DNA from: Morella rubra
Lineage: Eukaryota; Streptophyta; Magnoliopsida; Fagales; Myricaceae
DNA length: 64,000 bases
Direction of reading: 5' to 3'
Assembly: GCA_003952965.2 (NCBI GenBank)
Contig: CM025849.1
Location: 9,474,113-9,538,112 of the forward strand
This document shows positions 1 through 11,675 of this stretch, in pieces. A program made the position numbers and the translations under genes. The stretch's first letter is position 1; every line of letters begins with the position of its first letter. The notes under the pieces are model-generated. The model made no database searches. It was given only the letters and a program-made list of their open reading frames with translations, and had not been told where the DNA came from.

Positions 1-15
1 TATATAGAACCAAAT

Positions 16-59
16 AGATAAAGATAGAGATATAGATAGAGTAGAGAGAGAGAGAGAGA
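16..59. repeat. GATA/GA-rich microsatellite
   Basis: Simple-sequence DNA built from GATA-like and GA dinucleotide units, ending in an uninterrupted GA run of about nine units. It lies downstream of the TNL relic. No coding signal is present. Confidence 0.8.
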
Positions 60-151
60 CCTGGAGGAGACTTGTTCTAAAATCAGATGATAGATTGTTG
101 CACCCATACAAATGAAGAGATAAACTAGATTGCAGATTCAAACCCTCAATC

Positions 152-3100
152 TCAACCAAATTGGAGCAATAATAAAGAGAAACATAAACTGGTTCTGAAC
201 TCGATGGCAAAGACAGTCTTTCCCATGAATGAGCAATCAAATATATAGATAGCCTCCATACTTGCAGGGAATTCTAAAATTGAATTAAGAAAGGCACACC
301 CCATTAAAATTAGCCTTTGTAATCTAGGAATGTGACTGATAAAATTAAAAATTGTTTTGTGATAAATCCAACTCCTAGAGCGAAGATAAACTCCTGAGAT
401 CAATCGCAACCCTATCTTCAGCCAAATTGTAGTTATTGAGAACTAAACTTCCTAAAGAACGAAATCCTAGGACCAGAAGCTTGCAGCAAAGCTCTGGACA
501 TCCATGATAAAAAAAACGTGACAACCAAGATTTGGAGGATGGTCTTTCGCATTCAGACATTGATATAGCAAGCTGACGATCCTTGAACAGACCAATAGAT
601 GATGGCAGTTGCTTAACAGCAGTTCTCACTGTGAGTAGCCCATTGAAAGCCATCATATTCCACGCTTTCTCAGGTAACTCGTCAAGTTTTAAGCAACCAC
701 ATAAGTTAATACTTTCAAGAGATTTTAAGTTTGAAATGGTTCTTGGAAGATTCCTAAGGTTCTTGCACTCTTGTAAATTGAGCTCAACCAGCTGTTTCAA
801 AAGTTCAATAGACTCATGTAGCTCTACCAAACTTGTGCAACCTTCAAGTGTTAGAATCTCCAAATGGGGGAAATGTAAAAAGCACGGTGATTTGGTGAGA
901 TTTTTGGAATAGCTGAGATTAAGGACTTTCAATTTGTTGAGTATCTGTAACAACAAAAAAATCATATTAGATGAAATTTCTTGCAAGTTACACACATAAC
1001 ATGAATAGAAAATAAAGAGCATAGTAAGATTCATTATACCCTGTTCTCCTTCCAAAGTTGTTTGAGATTACTATGCTGCATGTCAAGCACAACAAGATTA
1101 TCTAGATGCAAATTCAACGGTAGAAATTCTAGAGGGCACTTGTGCCAACAAAGCCATTTTAGCTTTTTGGAAAAATGTTTGTAGCTTCCTGTGAGAGGTG
1201 CATCATTTATTTCGAGCAATCGCAAGTTCTTCAACTTTGCAAATGCTTCAGTTTCCAAATGTACTCCTTCAGGTACAGGCAAAGTTAGGGTGAGACCCTC
1301 CACTGCTTCTGAACCCTAACAAAATAGACAATTGGATTAACAGTGCTGCAGTGCATGACCTTCTCCTGTGTAAAGCTAGAATACCTTTGAGTCAGAATAA
1401 GCGTAGATATTTTGAAGATGATTTGAAAAGAAAAACACAAAATACTTAGACATTAGTAAAATTGCTTAATGGCGCACAATATCAATCGACTAGAGTGAAG
1501 ATTTAAGTTCAGATATGGAGATATATTGTCTATTTATGATTCATGCTTGGTAGAAAGACAAAACTCCCATCAATAACTATATAACTATAGAAAAGAACCC
1601 AAAACTTCAAGAGCTAAAAGGAAGTCCTCCAGTGTATTCCACTGCATGAATTGAAAGCTCTTGGTAATCTTTTTTTGGTGAGCCCTTTGAAGGCATGCCA
1701 ACAAAAAAGTCGCAGAGACTCCAAATGATTCAACTCTGTAACCTTATATTTTTCATGTACTCCAAGTTGAGTGAGAACATGTTCATCTCTGGTTGTTACA
1801 ATGACTCTACTTTCTAGACTGAGCCATTGGCAATTTCCAACTAATGCTTGTAACTGTTTTAAATGATCTACATCATCAAGCACTACAAGAACTCTTTTCC
1901 TCTGAATTAGTTTCTCAATCAGCTTTATTCCTTCCTGGGCATTGTGAATCTTAACATTCTTCATTTTCAAAACATCATAAAGAAGTTGTTCTTGTAATTG
2001 AACAAGACCATTTAATATGTCCTGAAACTTCTTTGATGTTTAGAAGACAACTACTTCCTTCAAATTCATCACATATCTGGTTATAGAGAGCTTTTGCTAG
2101 GGTTGTTTTGCCGATTCCACCCATCCCATAAATGCCTACCATGCAGACATCAGTTGTTCTGAGGTTTAATAAATATTTTAACTCTTCAACTCGAGAATCA
2201 ATTCCTATTGGATGCGTAGCAATTGGCAAGCGACCACAGTTCACCGTAGACAAAACTTCTTCAATAATCTTCTCAATGAACCTTGACTCGTATCTGAAAA
2301 ATGAAAAAAATAAAGCGCGCACAAAGAGAAAGAAGATACAAAATTTACAAATCATTCGGGTAGCAAAAGTAAGTTATCCTCCCAGTCACTTGAGACTAAA
2401 ATATTGAGAGAAGTAAGTAAAATATATCAAAAGCGTTAAGAATATACTCTATTGGATTACTATTTAGTGTGTGCACATTACATCTCAACCAACCATTGAT
2501 AGATCAACATGGGCCTAAAGAAAATTAAGGACAAATCTGGACCTAAAGCAGTATCTGCAATGTCGATTCGGGAAAATATTCAATCAAAAGTTTTTGAGCC
2601 CAAAGCTGTTATAAATACGAGTTAAACTTGTTTTTTTAAATATAAGGAATAAACCACGACACCTCATTTAATGAAGGAAAGCCCGCTTAATGTTTTTATC
2701 CCTTGGATTTGAAAAAAAAAATCTAATAGCATTTCACATATTTTACCCACAAACTATTCATTCCTAACATATTGCATCATCCTTCTATTTTTTCAAAATT
2801 AAATTTTGTTAAATGAAATGATGATTATACCTTTAAATATAACTTGCTATTTGACTTTTTAGGGGTATAATTGTTAATTTACTTTTTTTTTTAGAGTCAA
2901 TTTCCGTTGAATTTGACTGAAAAAATAGACAGAAGATGCAATGTGTTAGTGATTAGTAGTTTATGAGTATAATATCTCAAACCTGTAATGTCGTTCAATA
3001 AAAAGTTTATTTTCCCGAAAAATAAATCTAAGTGGTCCCTTATAATGGCTTTGGACCCAAAAGTTTGGACTAAACCTTTTTTCATATCGGTTACTCATGA

Positions 3101-4703
3101 TGTAGAAGGCTTGTCTAAAATAAATGTATTTCCGCAATGATTGGAACATGCCAAATTAGTTTGGTATTATTGGGATCGGTCATAGCTTATATTAAACTCG
3201 GGTTCTAAAACAATCTTCAGAAAATTTGTCTTTGTATTTTATCAACCCATCTTTAGCTCCACTTTCATTCGGTCATTTATAGTGTAAAAAGTAAAAGGAA
3301 AAATATTATAATCAGCATGCAAATAGACCAGAACCAGCTGAGTGATAGTTATGATACCCATTTGCATCACTCTCGAGATCCCAGCCGGAAAGATCTGCAG
3401 CTTCAGTAAGAGCTGCTCTCCATCGTTGCACCCGTTCCATATCCTCTTGAAATCGCTCCTCATGCCTAGCAAATGCTTGGGCAAAAGTTCCGGTTTGTTT
3501 TCGGACATCTGAGGGATTCGCGTCATAGAATACTGGAAGCAAAGTTTGGCCTCTGGTTTTCGTACAGCGCAGGATCTCCACAAGCTCATCAGGCACCACC
3601 TCGAAGAAGCATAGCCTTTGGAGAAAACAGCAATGGAAATCCTTGATCCACGAATTGCATTCAGTAGTTCGGTAGAAATGTTCTCCCCCCGTCGAAGCTC
3701 ATCATCATCGCGGAAGGTGCGAATTCCCGCTTTAACCAAGGCTGAGTAAAGGTGATCGGTGAAGCTCTTACGGGTGTCTTCACCTCTGAAGCTCAGGAAG
3801 ACATCGTAATTCCAACGGTTTGAACAAGGTTTAGAAGATGAAGGAGGGGTTTGCTTCTCGTGGTTGAGTTTGACTCGACTGAAAAAAAAAAAAAAGAGAA
3901 ATCCTGTAAGTTAAAGAATAAAGAGGAAGGGTAGAGCTAGTCAGGATATATAATGCCTCCCAGTCTCTCCCGACTGTACTTCACACCAAAAGCAGAATAT
4001 ATGGTCAGACTACACGCCTAAAGTGCTTCAATTTGATGAAAATCGCTGAAAAAACTGAATCACGTACATATGTTCCTCAGAGATAAATAATCAAACAAAG
4101 TGGATTAAGTACCGGAGCCGGAGAGGAATGGCATAAATGAAAGAAAACATATGATCCAAGCAAAAAACTCGAGAAATCAAAAATCCAAACGAACATCAAT
4201 ATTTGACCGCTCGATATTGTCGAGCGAAGTAAGTTATCTGTATGTGGTTACCATTTCCTGCGCAATCAAGCCATAACATACACAGACATAGAGATATAGG
4301 TAATAATCGTGTCTATTTGACGAGTGAACAAGACTAAAACGTTACCGTCTTTATTTCGGTGTTCGACAACGAGAACCTTGCGCTCCTCATGTTGGTCTTC
4401 GGACTCTGGGTCCAGCTTCCGCTTCAAGCTCCGTGTCTCAGTGGTGGTTTTGCCGTCGTGGTGATCCATTGGTGGTGGAGGGATAGATAGGGAGCCGGAG
4501 GGAAAGTGGGGGTAGTCTGGGAGCGGAATCGCGGTTTGCGACGTAGTGGTAGGGGAGAAGTGAGAAACGGTACCGTCATTGCTTTGGCCTTCGAAGGCAA
4601 GAAGCTGGCGACCACCCAGGTTTTGGTCTTCGAATTCTGCTGCCTCCAGCTTTCGCTTCAACCTTGGCCTTGCAGCTGTGGTCCAGTCCTCGCGTTGATC
4701 CAT
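152..4703 (-). pseudogene. TIR-NBS-LRR disease-resistance gene, decayed
   Basis: Relic of a TNL intracellular immune receptor. A TIR exon (about 3870-3358) carries YDVFLSFRGEDTR, then an NB-ARC exon (2293 to about 1600) with P-loop GMGGIGKTT, kinase-2 VLVVLDDVDH and RNBS-B SRVIVTTRDEHVL, then two LRR exons (about 1317-1040 and 943-152). The TIR-NBS intron is GT-AG with matching phase (3357-2294). Lesions: a 1-nt loss near 3590 inside the TIR, frame shifts near 2010, 1672 (A run) and 1617 (just after the GLPL region), an in-frame TAG at 377-375 and another shift near 345. Between about 1600 and 1317 I find no ARC2/MHD homology, so the second half of the NB-ARC exon is lost or replaced. The number of independent lesions makes assembly error an unlikely sole cause. 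No functional receptor is expected. A candidate first exon is listed separately. Confidence 0.93.
4346..4703 (-). pseudogene. candidate N-terminal exon of the TNL relic
   Basis: An open exon starts at the ATG at 4703 and ends at a plausible donor (G|gtaacg) at 4346. It encodes about 119 residues that are Pro/Ser-rich in the middle and carry two similar basic-acidic blocks, LKRKLEAAEFEDQ and LKRKLDPESEDQ. The basic parts resemble nuclear localisation signals. Joining it by a phase-1 intron to an AG near 3870 leads in frame into the TIR exon, which supports, but does not prove, that it is the first exon of this TNL. It could instead be an unrelated small gene. I do not recognise the domain. Confidence 0.45.
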
Positions 4704-6745
4704 GCGATGGTGGCGTTCGGTAACGAAATCGGGGTCTGGGTAGTGAGAGGGAGAGAGATATTGGAATTGCTGAAGCCTGAAAATAAAGGTTATCGAGGAA
4801 AGTCTTCTAAAAAAGAAAAAGGCACAGTAGTCTCTGTTTATTTCGCTCTGTTTGTTTTGCCACGCGTTTTGATAAAAGTAATTTCTGGTAAAAAAAAAAA
4901 AAGCTGCTTTTTGCTTCTTTTACGACGAGGAACTATTCAAGGCGAAGCTTTTCGAACCCCACTCCTGTGACCTGTCTAGTAAACCTCGGAATTCGAATGA
5001 GTGGGATGCCTTTAATCCCTTTGTGCTAATTTAAGTCGCTTTTGATCCCATACTAATTTTGAACCTGGTATTACCAAGTAATTAACAAAGGCTGAGAGCC
5101 GCCAGTTAGGCTTCCTTTGGTAGCTAACGAGCAGCTGCTTTCCTACGATTAAACTCGTCCTTCATTTCCTGTCCGCCTAACAATATTACGAAATATCTTC
5201 TTTGTATAATGACAGAGTGATTTAAAGCTTAACTACAGTATACTTTTGGAGTGACATTTAGATTATTTTACATATTTATCCGTCTGATTTATCGTTTAAT
5301 TTATATCGACATCTATTGATATTTTTAAAAGATAAATAACTCAAATAACCTTTTTAATAATAATTAATACTAAATTTATATTGTCGGGCTCATTATGATT
5401 TTTTTTTTTTTTATATATTCAGAAAGATTCAATCATTCCACCTTTTATGTTTTCAAAATTTTTTTATTACATGCTTCTTTTTAATTGGTGTACTAAACTT
5501 TTTCATTAACTTTTCAAACTCTTATAAAAAGTCAAATTCTTGAAATTTTCTTTTATAAAATCAAAATTCTCAAAATTCTTAAGTGCCTCTGAACAAATGA
5601 GAGTGAATACATGCCGCACTAAGAGATGTGCCTTGAAAATGTTTTTAAAAACTATGATACTATGTTAGAAATCAGAATTTGGAGCATTGAAGGAGAAAAG
5701 CGTATCCCATTCTAATATGCTAGTTATTCTAAAAGTCTAAGCCTATAAACTGAGCCACATTTTATAATTAAATTATCTTAAAAAATACCTTCCGCGCCAC
5801 CCCCAAGGAAGAGGAGTGGTGAGGGAGTGCATCTACCTTAATCCCTGTGCCGTTGGGAATTCTAAAATTAAAATGATCCTGATCTCTTAAAATCAATACT
5901 CATGGTATTGCCACAATCTAAGTATTTTACTTTCCAGATTGCCTGAGTGTTGATTCCACAAGCCAGAATGAAAATTCCCGCTGGACCATGATCCAGTTCA
6001 GGTCTTGGTCTAGGACTCTAGAGCACCCAGGAGATATTGCATCCAGGAAAATCCAGATGCGAGGGTATTAATTCTAGGAGCTGCAATCATATGCAATGAA
6101 AGTATAATCCTTATGGACCAGGATCTTTTACAATTTTCTACTCAAATTACACAGTATAATTTGGAGAGAAATAGACACAATATGTAGACCTCATTAATGT
6201 TTCCTATATAAAGTTTTGAACAGCATAAACCCTACAATGAGATCTACCTATTATGTTTATCTAGGATCCTAATATAATCCTTATCACCTCATGATGTAGA
6301 TAGCGAGCAAGGAGGTATAGTCATCAACCAACAAAGAGGGGAGGGGAACATAAAACTTCTCAACAAAAGTTGCAACATGAAATCAGCTTCTATTTATTAA
6401 CACTTTCATGCACAGAATATTCCAAAACCAAAGGGAAGATTTAATGATGCACAGATCAACCCAAAACTGAAAGTATATTAAAGGAATTTACACCTTGAGA
6501 AAGGAGGTTGTGTTGAGATGACAAACAATGCAAAGTTCTTTAGTCAACATCTTTCAATACCTAACAATGTTTTGTTCTTTTGACTGCGGGAGATTTTGTT
6601 TTATGCAAGCCTAATATGACCTTTGCTTTCCACGGGTGCATGCTGGATCCACATCGAAATTCGAGAGTGCATAATATTCTGTGGTGGACAAATAAGAGTT
6701 GCAATACCAGAGAGCCCCTGCATAATCTTCATTCATTTACATAGC
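4704..6745. other. intergenic, no gene seen
   Basis: About 2 kb between the upstream end of the TNL relic and the 3' end of the APD gene. It is AT-rich with poly-T runs (5400-5413). Stretches at 5430-5590 and 6120-6260 weakly resemble the AT-rich MITE-like repeats described elsewhere in this window. I see no conserved coding sequence, tRNA or other RNA gene. Confidence 0.6.
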
Positions 6746-9700
6746 TCAAACTGTAAAAATCTTTCTCACTTTCTTCATCCTCCTTCGACATATGGGACAA
6801 GTAGCAGCTTCTTCTGCAATCCTGCAGAGTTAATAGGTTTCCTCATCTCACTTTCTACTGGATTTCAACAAGTCAGTAAATTGTTTGAAACAAAATCCTA
6901 TTGGAGAATGGACATAGAATGAAGCAATCCTATTTGGATTGTTTCTCATAGTTGGTTATATTCAATTAAAATAGGGTGAAGTCGGAGTCATGTCTTAAAA
7001 TCATAACTAATAGTTTTGATATCATGTGAAATCACCAATTGTTCTAAAAACTTAATCTTCCATTATATTTCCATTCACAAAGTTAACGATTTACACTTCA
7101 GGTCCAACCATAAGTTGATACGTGTCACCCTAAAAATAAAATTATGTGTTTTGGATTTTTTTTAGTTTTTTTCTAATATTTAAATAGTTTTGTGTTTTTT
7201 GAAATAATTAAAATAATTTTGTTTGTTTTCTTTTTTATTCGGCTAATGTGACGGATATGTTACTTGACTTACAATTTTAATTGAAGTAACCAGTTATTTA
7301 GTTTTGTGTGATACGTGTTACTATGATTTGGCTAACGTGTGAACCGTCAATTTTGTGGAAGAAAATTTAACGAAAGAACTTTGTTTGAAAAAAATTATAA
7401 ACCTAAGGACCTCTATGATCAATCTGAAAAACCTAATGACGATTTTTTCTAAGGACCAAATAGGTATTTAACTCAAAAACTTAAGCTGTTAAAAAGAAGT
7501 AAGTTTTATTATTTGAATTATATTCTCTAACATAGCATAACAATATTACTTGAACTGCATTATAATTGCTTAAGAATTAATAATTATGGTAACAGAGATA
7601 TGGAGTACTTTCCCCTAATTGAGTTTCTTTTGCTGCAACTCAAATCTGATAAGCCTTAACCCAGCAAATTAGGATTCGGTTCATTAATCTTTCAGTCAAC
7701 TGGGTTTGGCTAGAAGTATCAACTCACAAGGTTTCCTATCAAGATTTGTTGAAATAGAAGTTTGCTGCATATTTACCTTGTTCCGCATGTAAAACAGGCA
7801 GCACAGTGCCCGCACGGAAGAAAGAAGCAGTCTCTTGGAGCATCAAAGCAAATGACACAGAGACGGCTAGGATTGTTGGTGTTTTCCCCTTCTGTTATAT
7901 GCTGTTGTCCTTCGGTCTCATGCTGCTGTTCCATTTCGTCCTCCTCAGGTGAAACAGAATCATAAGATGAACCCCAACTGGCTACATCATCATCCTTGCG
8001 CAAAAGCAAAGGATCTCGTTCAGTTCCCACCTCCCCTGCTTGAGACCCAGTTCTACCTTCAGCTGTATTTTGGAACGTGTTGGAGTATCTGAAGGTCAAT
8101 AAGAGGAGGATGGTCATTGCACCTGCATGCAGGGAAGTGGTGAATATGAATACGGACATTCCCTTTTTGCTGTAAGGATATAAGTGCAAGCCAAAATAAC
8201 CTGATCCAGCAAAATATGTGATCCACCGAGGTCCATAAGACAGTCTGACAAACCAGTTATCATCAGTGCCCTGAATGAAACAAAACATGACCAAAATTTC
8301 GCACAGCAATTAAAACTTTCTGTGATTATGATCCAAAGGACATAAAACTTCAGGAAGCATTAGAAGTTGTATAGTACTCATAAAAGTCAGAAGGTCAGAA
8401 TCTTTCACCTCTTTAGGAACTGGGGAAGTTAAGACTGCAAAATTTCTTCTTAGAAGAAAGAGCTTAAAAGTACAAACATGGTTACTGAGGGGGCACTTGT
8501 AATACGCCTGAGTTGTGTTATAGAGTAAAGCATTTAGCATCAACTTCAACTCTACCTGTACAACCAGCATTCACAGCAATAAGTTATCTCATGGTCCGAT
8601 GGTGTCTCATGGTCCGATGCAAAGTATTAAACCATAAACATCATAAAGACGCTTAACAAACCTGAAAGGACCCATCCATTTTCTGTTTTAAACTTAGAAG
8701 GATTACAGCAACAGATGGTGAGTTTCTTTGGTGCTCTTTGCAGCACTCTAATCGTGTTTCTTTCATAAATCTTTGAAAACTGATGTGCAGAGAATTCAGT
8801 CTCTAGTTTTGGGAGCATATGCAAAAATCGATTTCACTAGCAAGTCTCTGATATCAGGATTAAGTCAACTATAAATCCTACATCTCATTGTGCAATATAG
8901 TAAACTTCTTTGGGATGGATTACTTGTGCAGCCCAGATTATTAGCAAGGCTTGTCCCATCCGGCCAAATAAACCAATAGGATGACTAAAGGAGCAGTTCC
9001 GACTTCTTTAATAGCCACATTAAGGTTTTCTTTTTTCTTTCCCAGAGGAAAAGAAAGGAGAGGCTCCATCTTCTCTGTATCCTTCTTATCCTTGACATTG
9101 GTTTCTTCTGCTTACTACCCAGATAAGAGATACGGCAAATAAAATTCGACAGAAATCCATTGAGTACACTAGTACTTGTTTCCATACCTCCATAAACTAA
9201 CACTACAAAACAAATATCCTGTTGATAATCCAATCCAATCCAAAAACAAAACATCACAGGGTAGATCTTGTCCTTTGGTATGCTGTAACAAGAAGCTCAA
9301 AAAATAGTTATCAATCCATTACCTCGACTTCCTCATCATGTAGGTTCCCCACTGCAACGTAGTAATTGCCGGAATTTGAAATATTCTGTTGGATCTTACC
9401 GCTTCCTGCAATGTGGATGGGGTTTCAGCATTTAAACATCCTAACTCCTGCCAAATTGGGAATAGAGCTTTTAGCAATGAAGTTTACCATAAATAATATT
9501 CCAAGACAAAGTTGTATTAGGATATGATGGATCCTCTCTCCACTCATAGAGGCTTTCTCTACCTGCAGATTTAGACAAGAATTAGGAAAAGACATACTGA
9601 CCTGCAGACCATCATTTATTACAACTCTTAACTCTGCATTCCAACTAATAGTTAAGCATAGAGTCGAAACTTCATTGATCATCCCACTAGGCCATATTTC

Positions 9701-11675
9701 CAGGTATTGTGTACTAACGAATGTAAACTCACTGACGTTCCACTTCTGAATTACTTTGATCCCATTCGTTAGAATGTAATTCCAGCTTAGTGTGAACGTA
9801 CGAATGCAGAGTCACTGATGTTCCACTTCTGAACTACTTTGATCCCATACGTTAGAACATAATTCCAGCTTAGTGTGAACGTACAAATGTAAAGTTACTT
9901 GATGTTTTACTTGTGAACTAGTTCTATTTGTATGTGAACTTGCTTAAGGATACTATGTACTTGTGAATGAAAAGTTACTTCACGCATTGATCAGTCTGAA
10001 TTTAATGGTGGCCCTTAAAACTGAGTTAAATTCTCAGCTGTTCCAGGAATGCTTTCCAAATTCTGTCAGCTATTTAATTTTCCATAAGCATAGATTTTTG
10101 ATGCTATTAAAGAGCCAACTGGCTTAAAAACTGCTACCTGAGCAAGTATTCCATTCTTCACAAGAAATAACGAATAATATCAGGAAATAATGAAGTAAGA
10201 GTTTGGAAAATACCTTGTGCAATCACTAGGGATAAAGGTGAGGGACTTGGAGATTTTACATTGTATGAAATATCCACTCTAGATCCTTCGTTTAGGAAGT
10301 ATACCCATTCCTACAAAATGAGAAGAAATCCAAATTTACTCCACCAATCCAAACATCTAGATGCTCTACGTGCACAGCTCATGCATATCTATTACTTGGA
10401 AATTTGAGCAAATAATTGAAATTTTAATAAAATGAATGCAGAAAAAGATTGTGGAAGAGAGAGTATAGTCAGTAGGAAATTTTCCTTGTGAAAATTGGCC
10501 GGTACAAACGCATTATGTGTCTCAGTCCATGAGATCTCAACATCCAGGGGAGGGGGTTTATAAAACCCGTATAGGATTGGCCCAGCTTTTGGCTCATCAA
10601 ATTGCTCCACCTGTTCGTAAAGAAGACGAGATTAGTGCACCGCAATAGTGGCAGCGACATGAGATATAACAAATTATCTTAGAGTTTTCCCCCATAACAA
10701 AAAAGCAAAAGATTACCTCTAGAGACTGCACAAAGAAGGGGTTAGTTTGTATTAGGCGTGAGCTATTTGGTCCCAAAAGCGTATTAACAGACCCATAAAA
10801 GCCAAAAATCAGAGTCATGGATGCTGCTGGTGAAGACCACAAGAAACACACCACATGAGCAAGATTCTCAAGTCATAAGCAAAAGAACAATCATGTGATA
10901 CGCAATATAGAAAGAAAAAAAACATCAGGGCTCTGCTTGGTTTCGTTGACAATGATTAGAAAAACACTGAAGTAATCGAACCTTGGTAAAAAAAGATCCA
11001 TGTGATTGCGGGCAAAAAAATGAAGTCAAAGATTTTCTTTTCTTTCTCAAAAAAGTTATTTGAGACAGGCTTGCCTCAATTTTCCCCTGAGCCAACTTAG
11101 AGATCCTTTCGTTCTTGGATACAATATTAGAGGGGAATGAAATCAATGAAGTAAATATTTAAGAAAGGTTCAACAATTTGAGCATTCATGATTCACAAAG
11201 TAGCTAAGCATGTGATCTCGTAAGCATTTTCCTCTCACCCTGCCGCTCACTCGCAGGGCTAAAAAGGAAAAATAAAAAACACAGATCATAATGGGTGAGG
11301 TTGGGGAGGGGGAGGAAAACGCAAATGGCTATTAGACTGACCGAGGAACCAAAAAGTGACGAGCACAACAAGGCAAGACCATACATCATCCCTCATCTCA
11401 GTCGACGCGGCATCATTTATGGATATGTTCAAACGGTAAGATAAAGCCTGCTGTCGTTGCCATCGTCGGTGGTGGTTGAGAAGCATGTGGCGGTGATGGT
11501 GTTGTTGGCGGTGATCATTACTCCCGTTCTCGCGCGGTTCATTTTCTACCACTACTACTTCTTCCTCTTGAACCTGTGAAGTAGACGGCGAGGAAGAAGA
11601 TGGGCCATCGGTGGAGGTTGAAGCAGCAGAAGAAGAAGGAGCATGTTCATGTTGGCCATGTTCTGGTGCTTCCAT
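6746..11675 (-). CDS. APD-type membrane RING-finger E3 ubiquitin ligase
   Basis: Probable RING E3 ligase of the plant APD family (ABNORMAL POLLEN DIVISION; DUF4792/DUF4793 plus C3HC4 RING). Exons: 11675-11342, 10823-10717, 10610-10485, 10310-10214, 9562-9488, 9405-9323, 8555-8409, 8270-8201, 8122-7777, 6821-6746; the phases close to 486 aa (512 aa if the 78-nt intron 8200-8123 is retained). The order is a His/Ser-rich cytosolic N-terminus, a first membrane segment ([11 protein letters not shown]..., MTLILGFYG-like), a long lumenal DUF region with NFHKEWVYFL and [10 protein letters not shown], a second membrane segment near [10 protein letters not shown], and a C-terminal RING ([26 protein letters not shown], then [16 protein letters not shown] on the far 3' exon). 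Start ATG 11675 gives MEAPEHG. Intron 3 has a GA instead of GT donor. APD proteins act in the endomembrane system and pollen mitosis II in Arabidopsis; the role here is inferred. Confidence 0.9.
8123..8200 (-). other. 78-nt in-frame intron in APD gene
   Basis: The sequence from GGATCAG|gttatt to ctgcatgcag|GTGCAATG is 78 nt, exactly 26 codons, and has no in-frame stop. Removing it restores the family-typical [11 protein letters not shown] junction; keeping it inserts 26 residues next to the second membrane segment. Spliced and retained products would both be translatable. Confidence 0.75.
9719..9985. repeat. 83-bp tandem repeat in APD intron 4
   Basis: Units start at 9719, 9802 and 9885, with a degenerate start at 9965. 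The first two are close copies (shared stretches around ttccacttctgaa and attccagcttagtgtgaacg); the third and fourth are diverged and partial. The array lies wholly in the intron between exons 4 and 5 of the APD gene. Confidence 0.85.

Noticed and set aside
4506..4970. 154-codon + strand frame overlapping the TNL first exon region
   Set aside because: Antisense to a more protein-like exon, ends in low-complexity sequence, no homology recognised.
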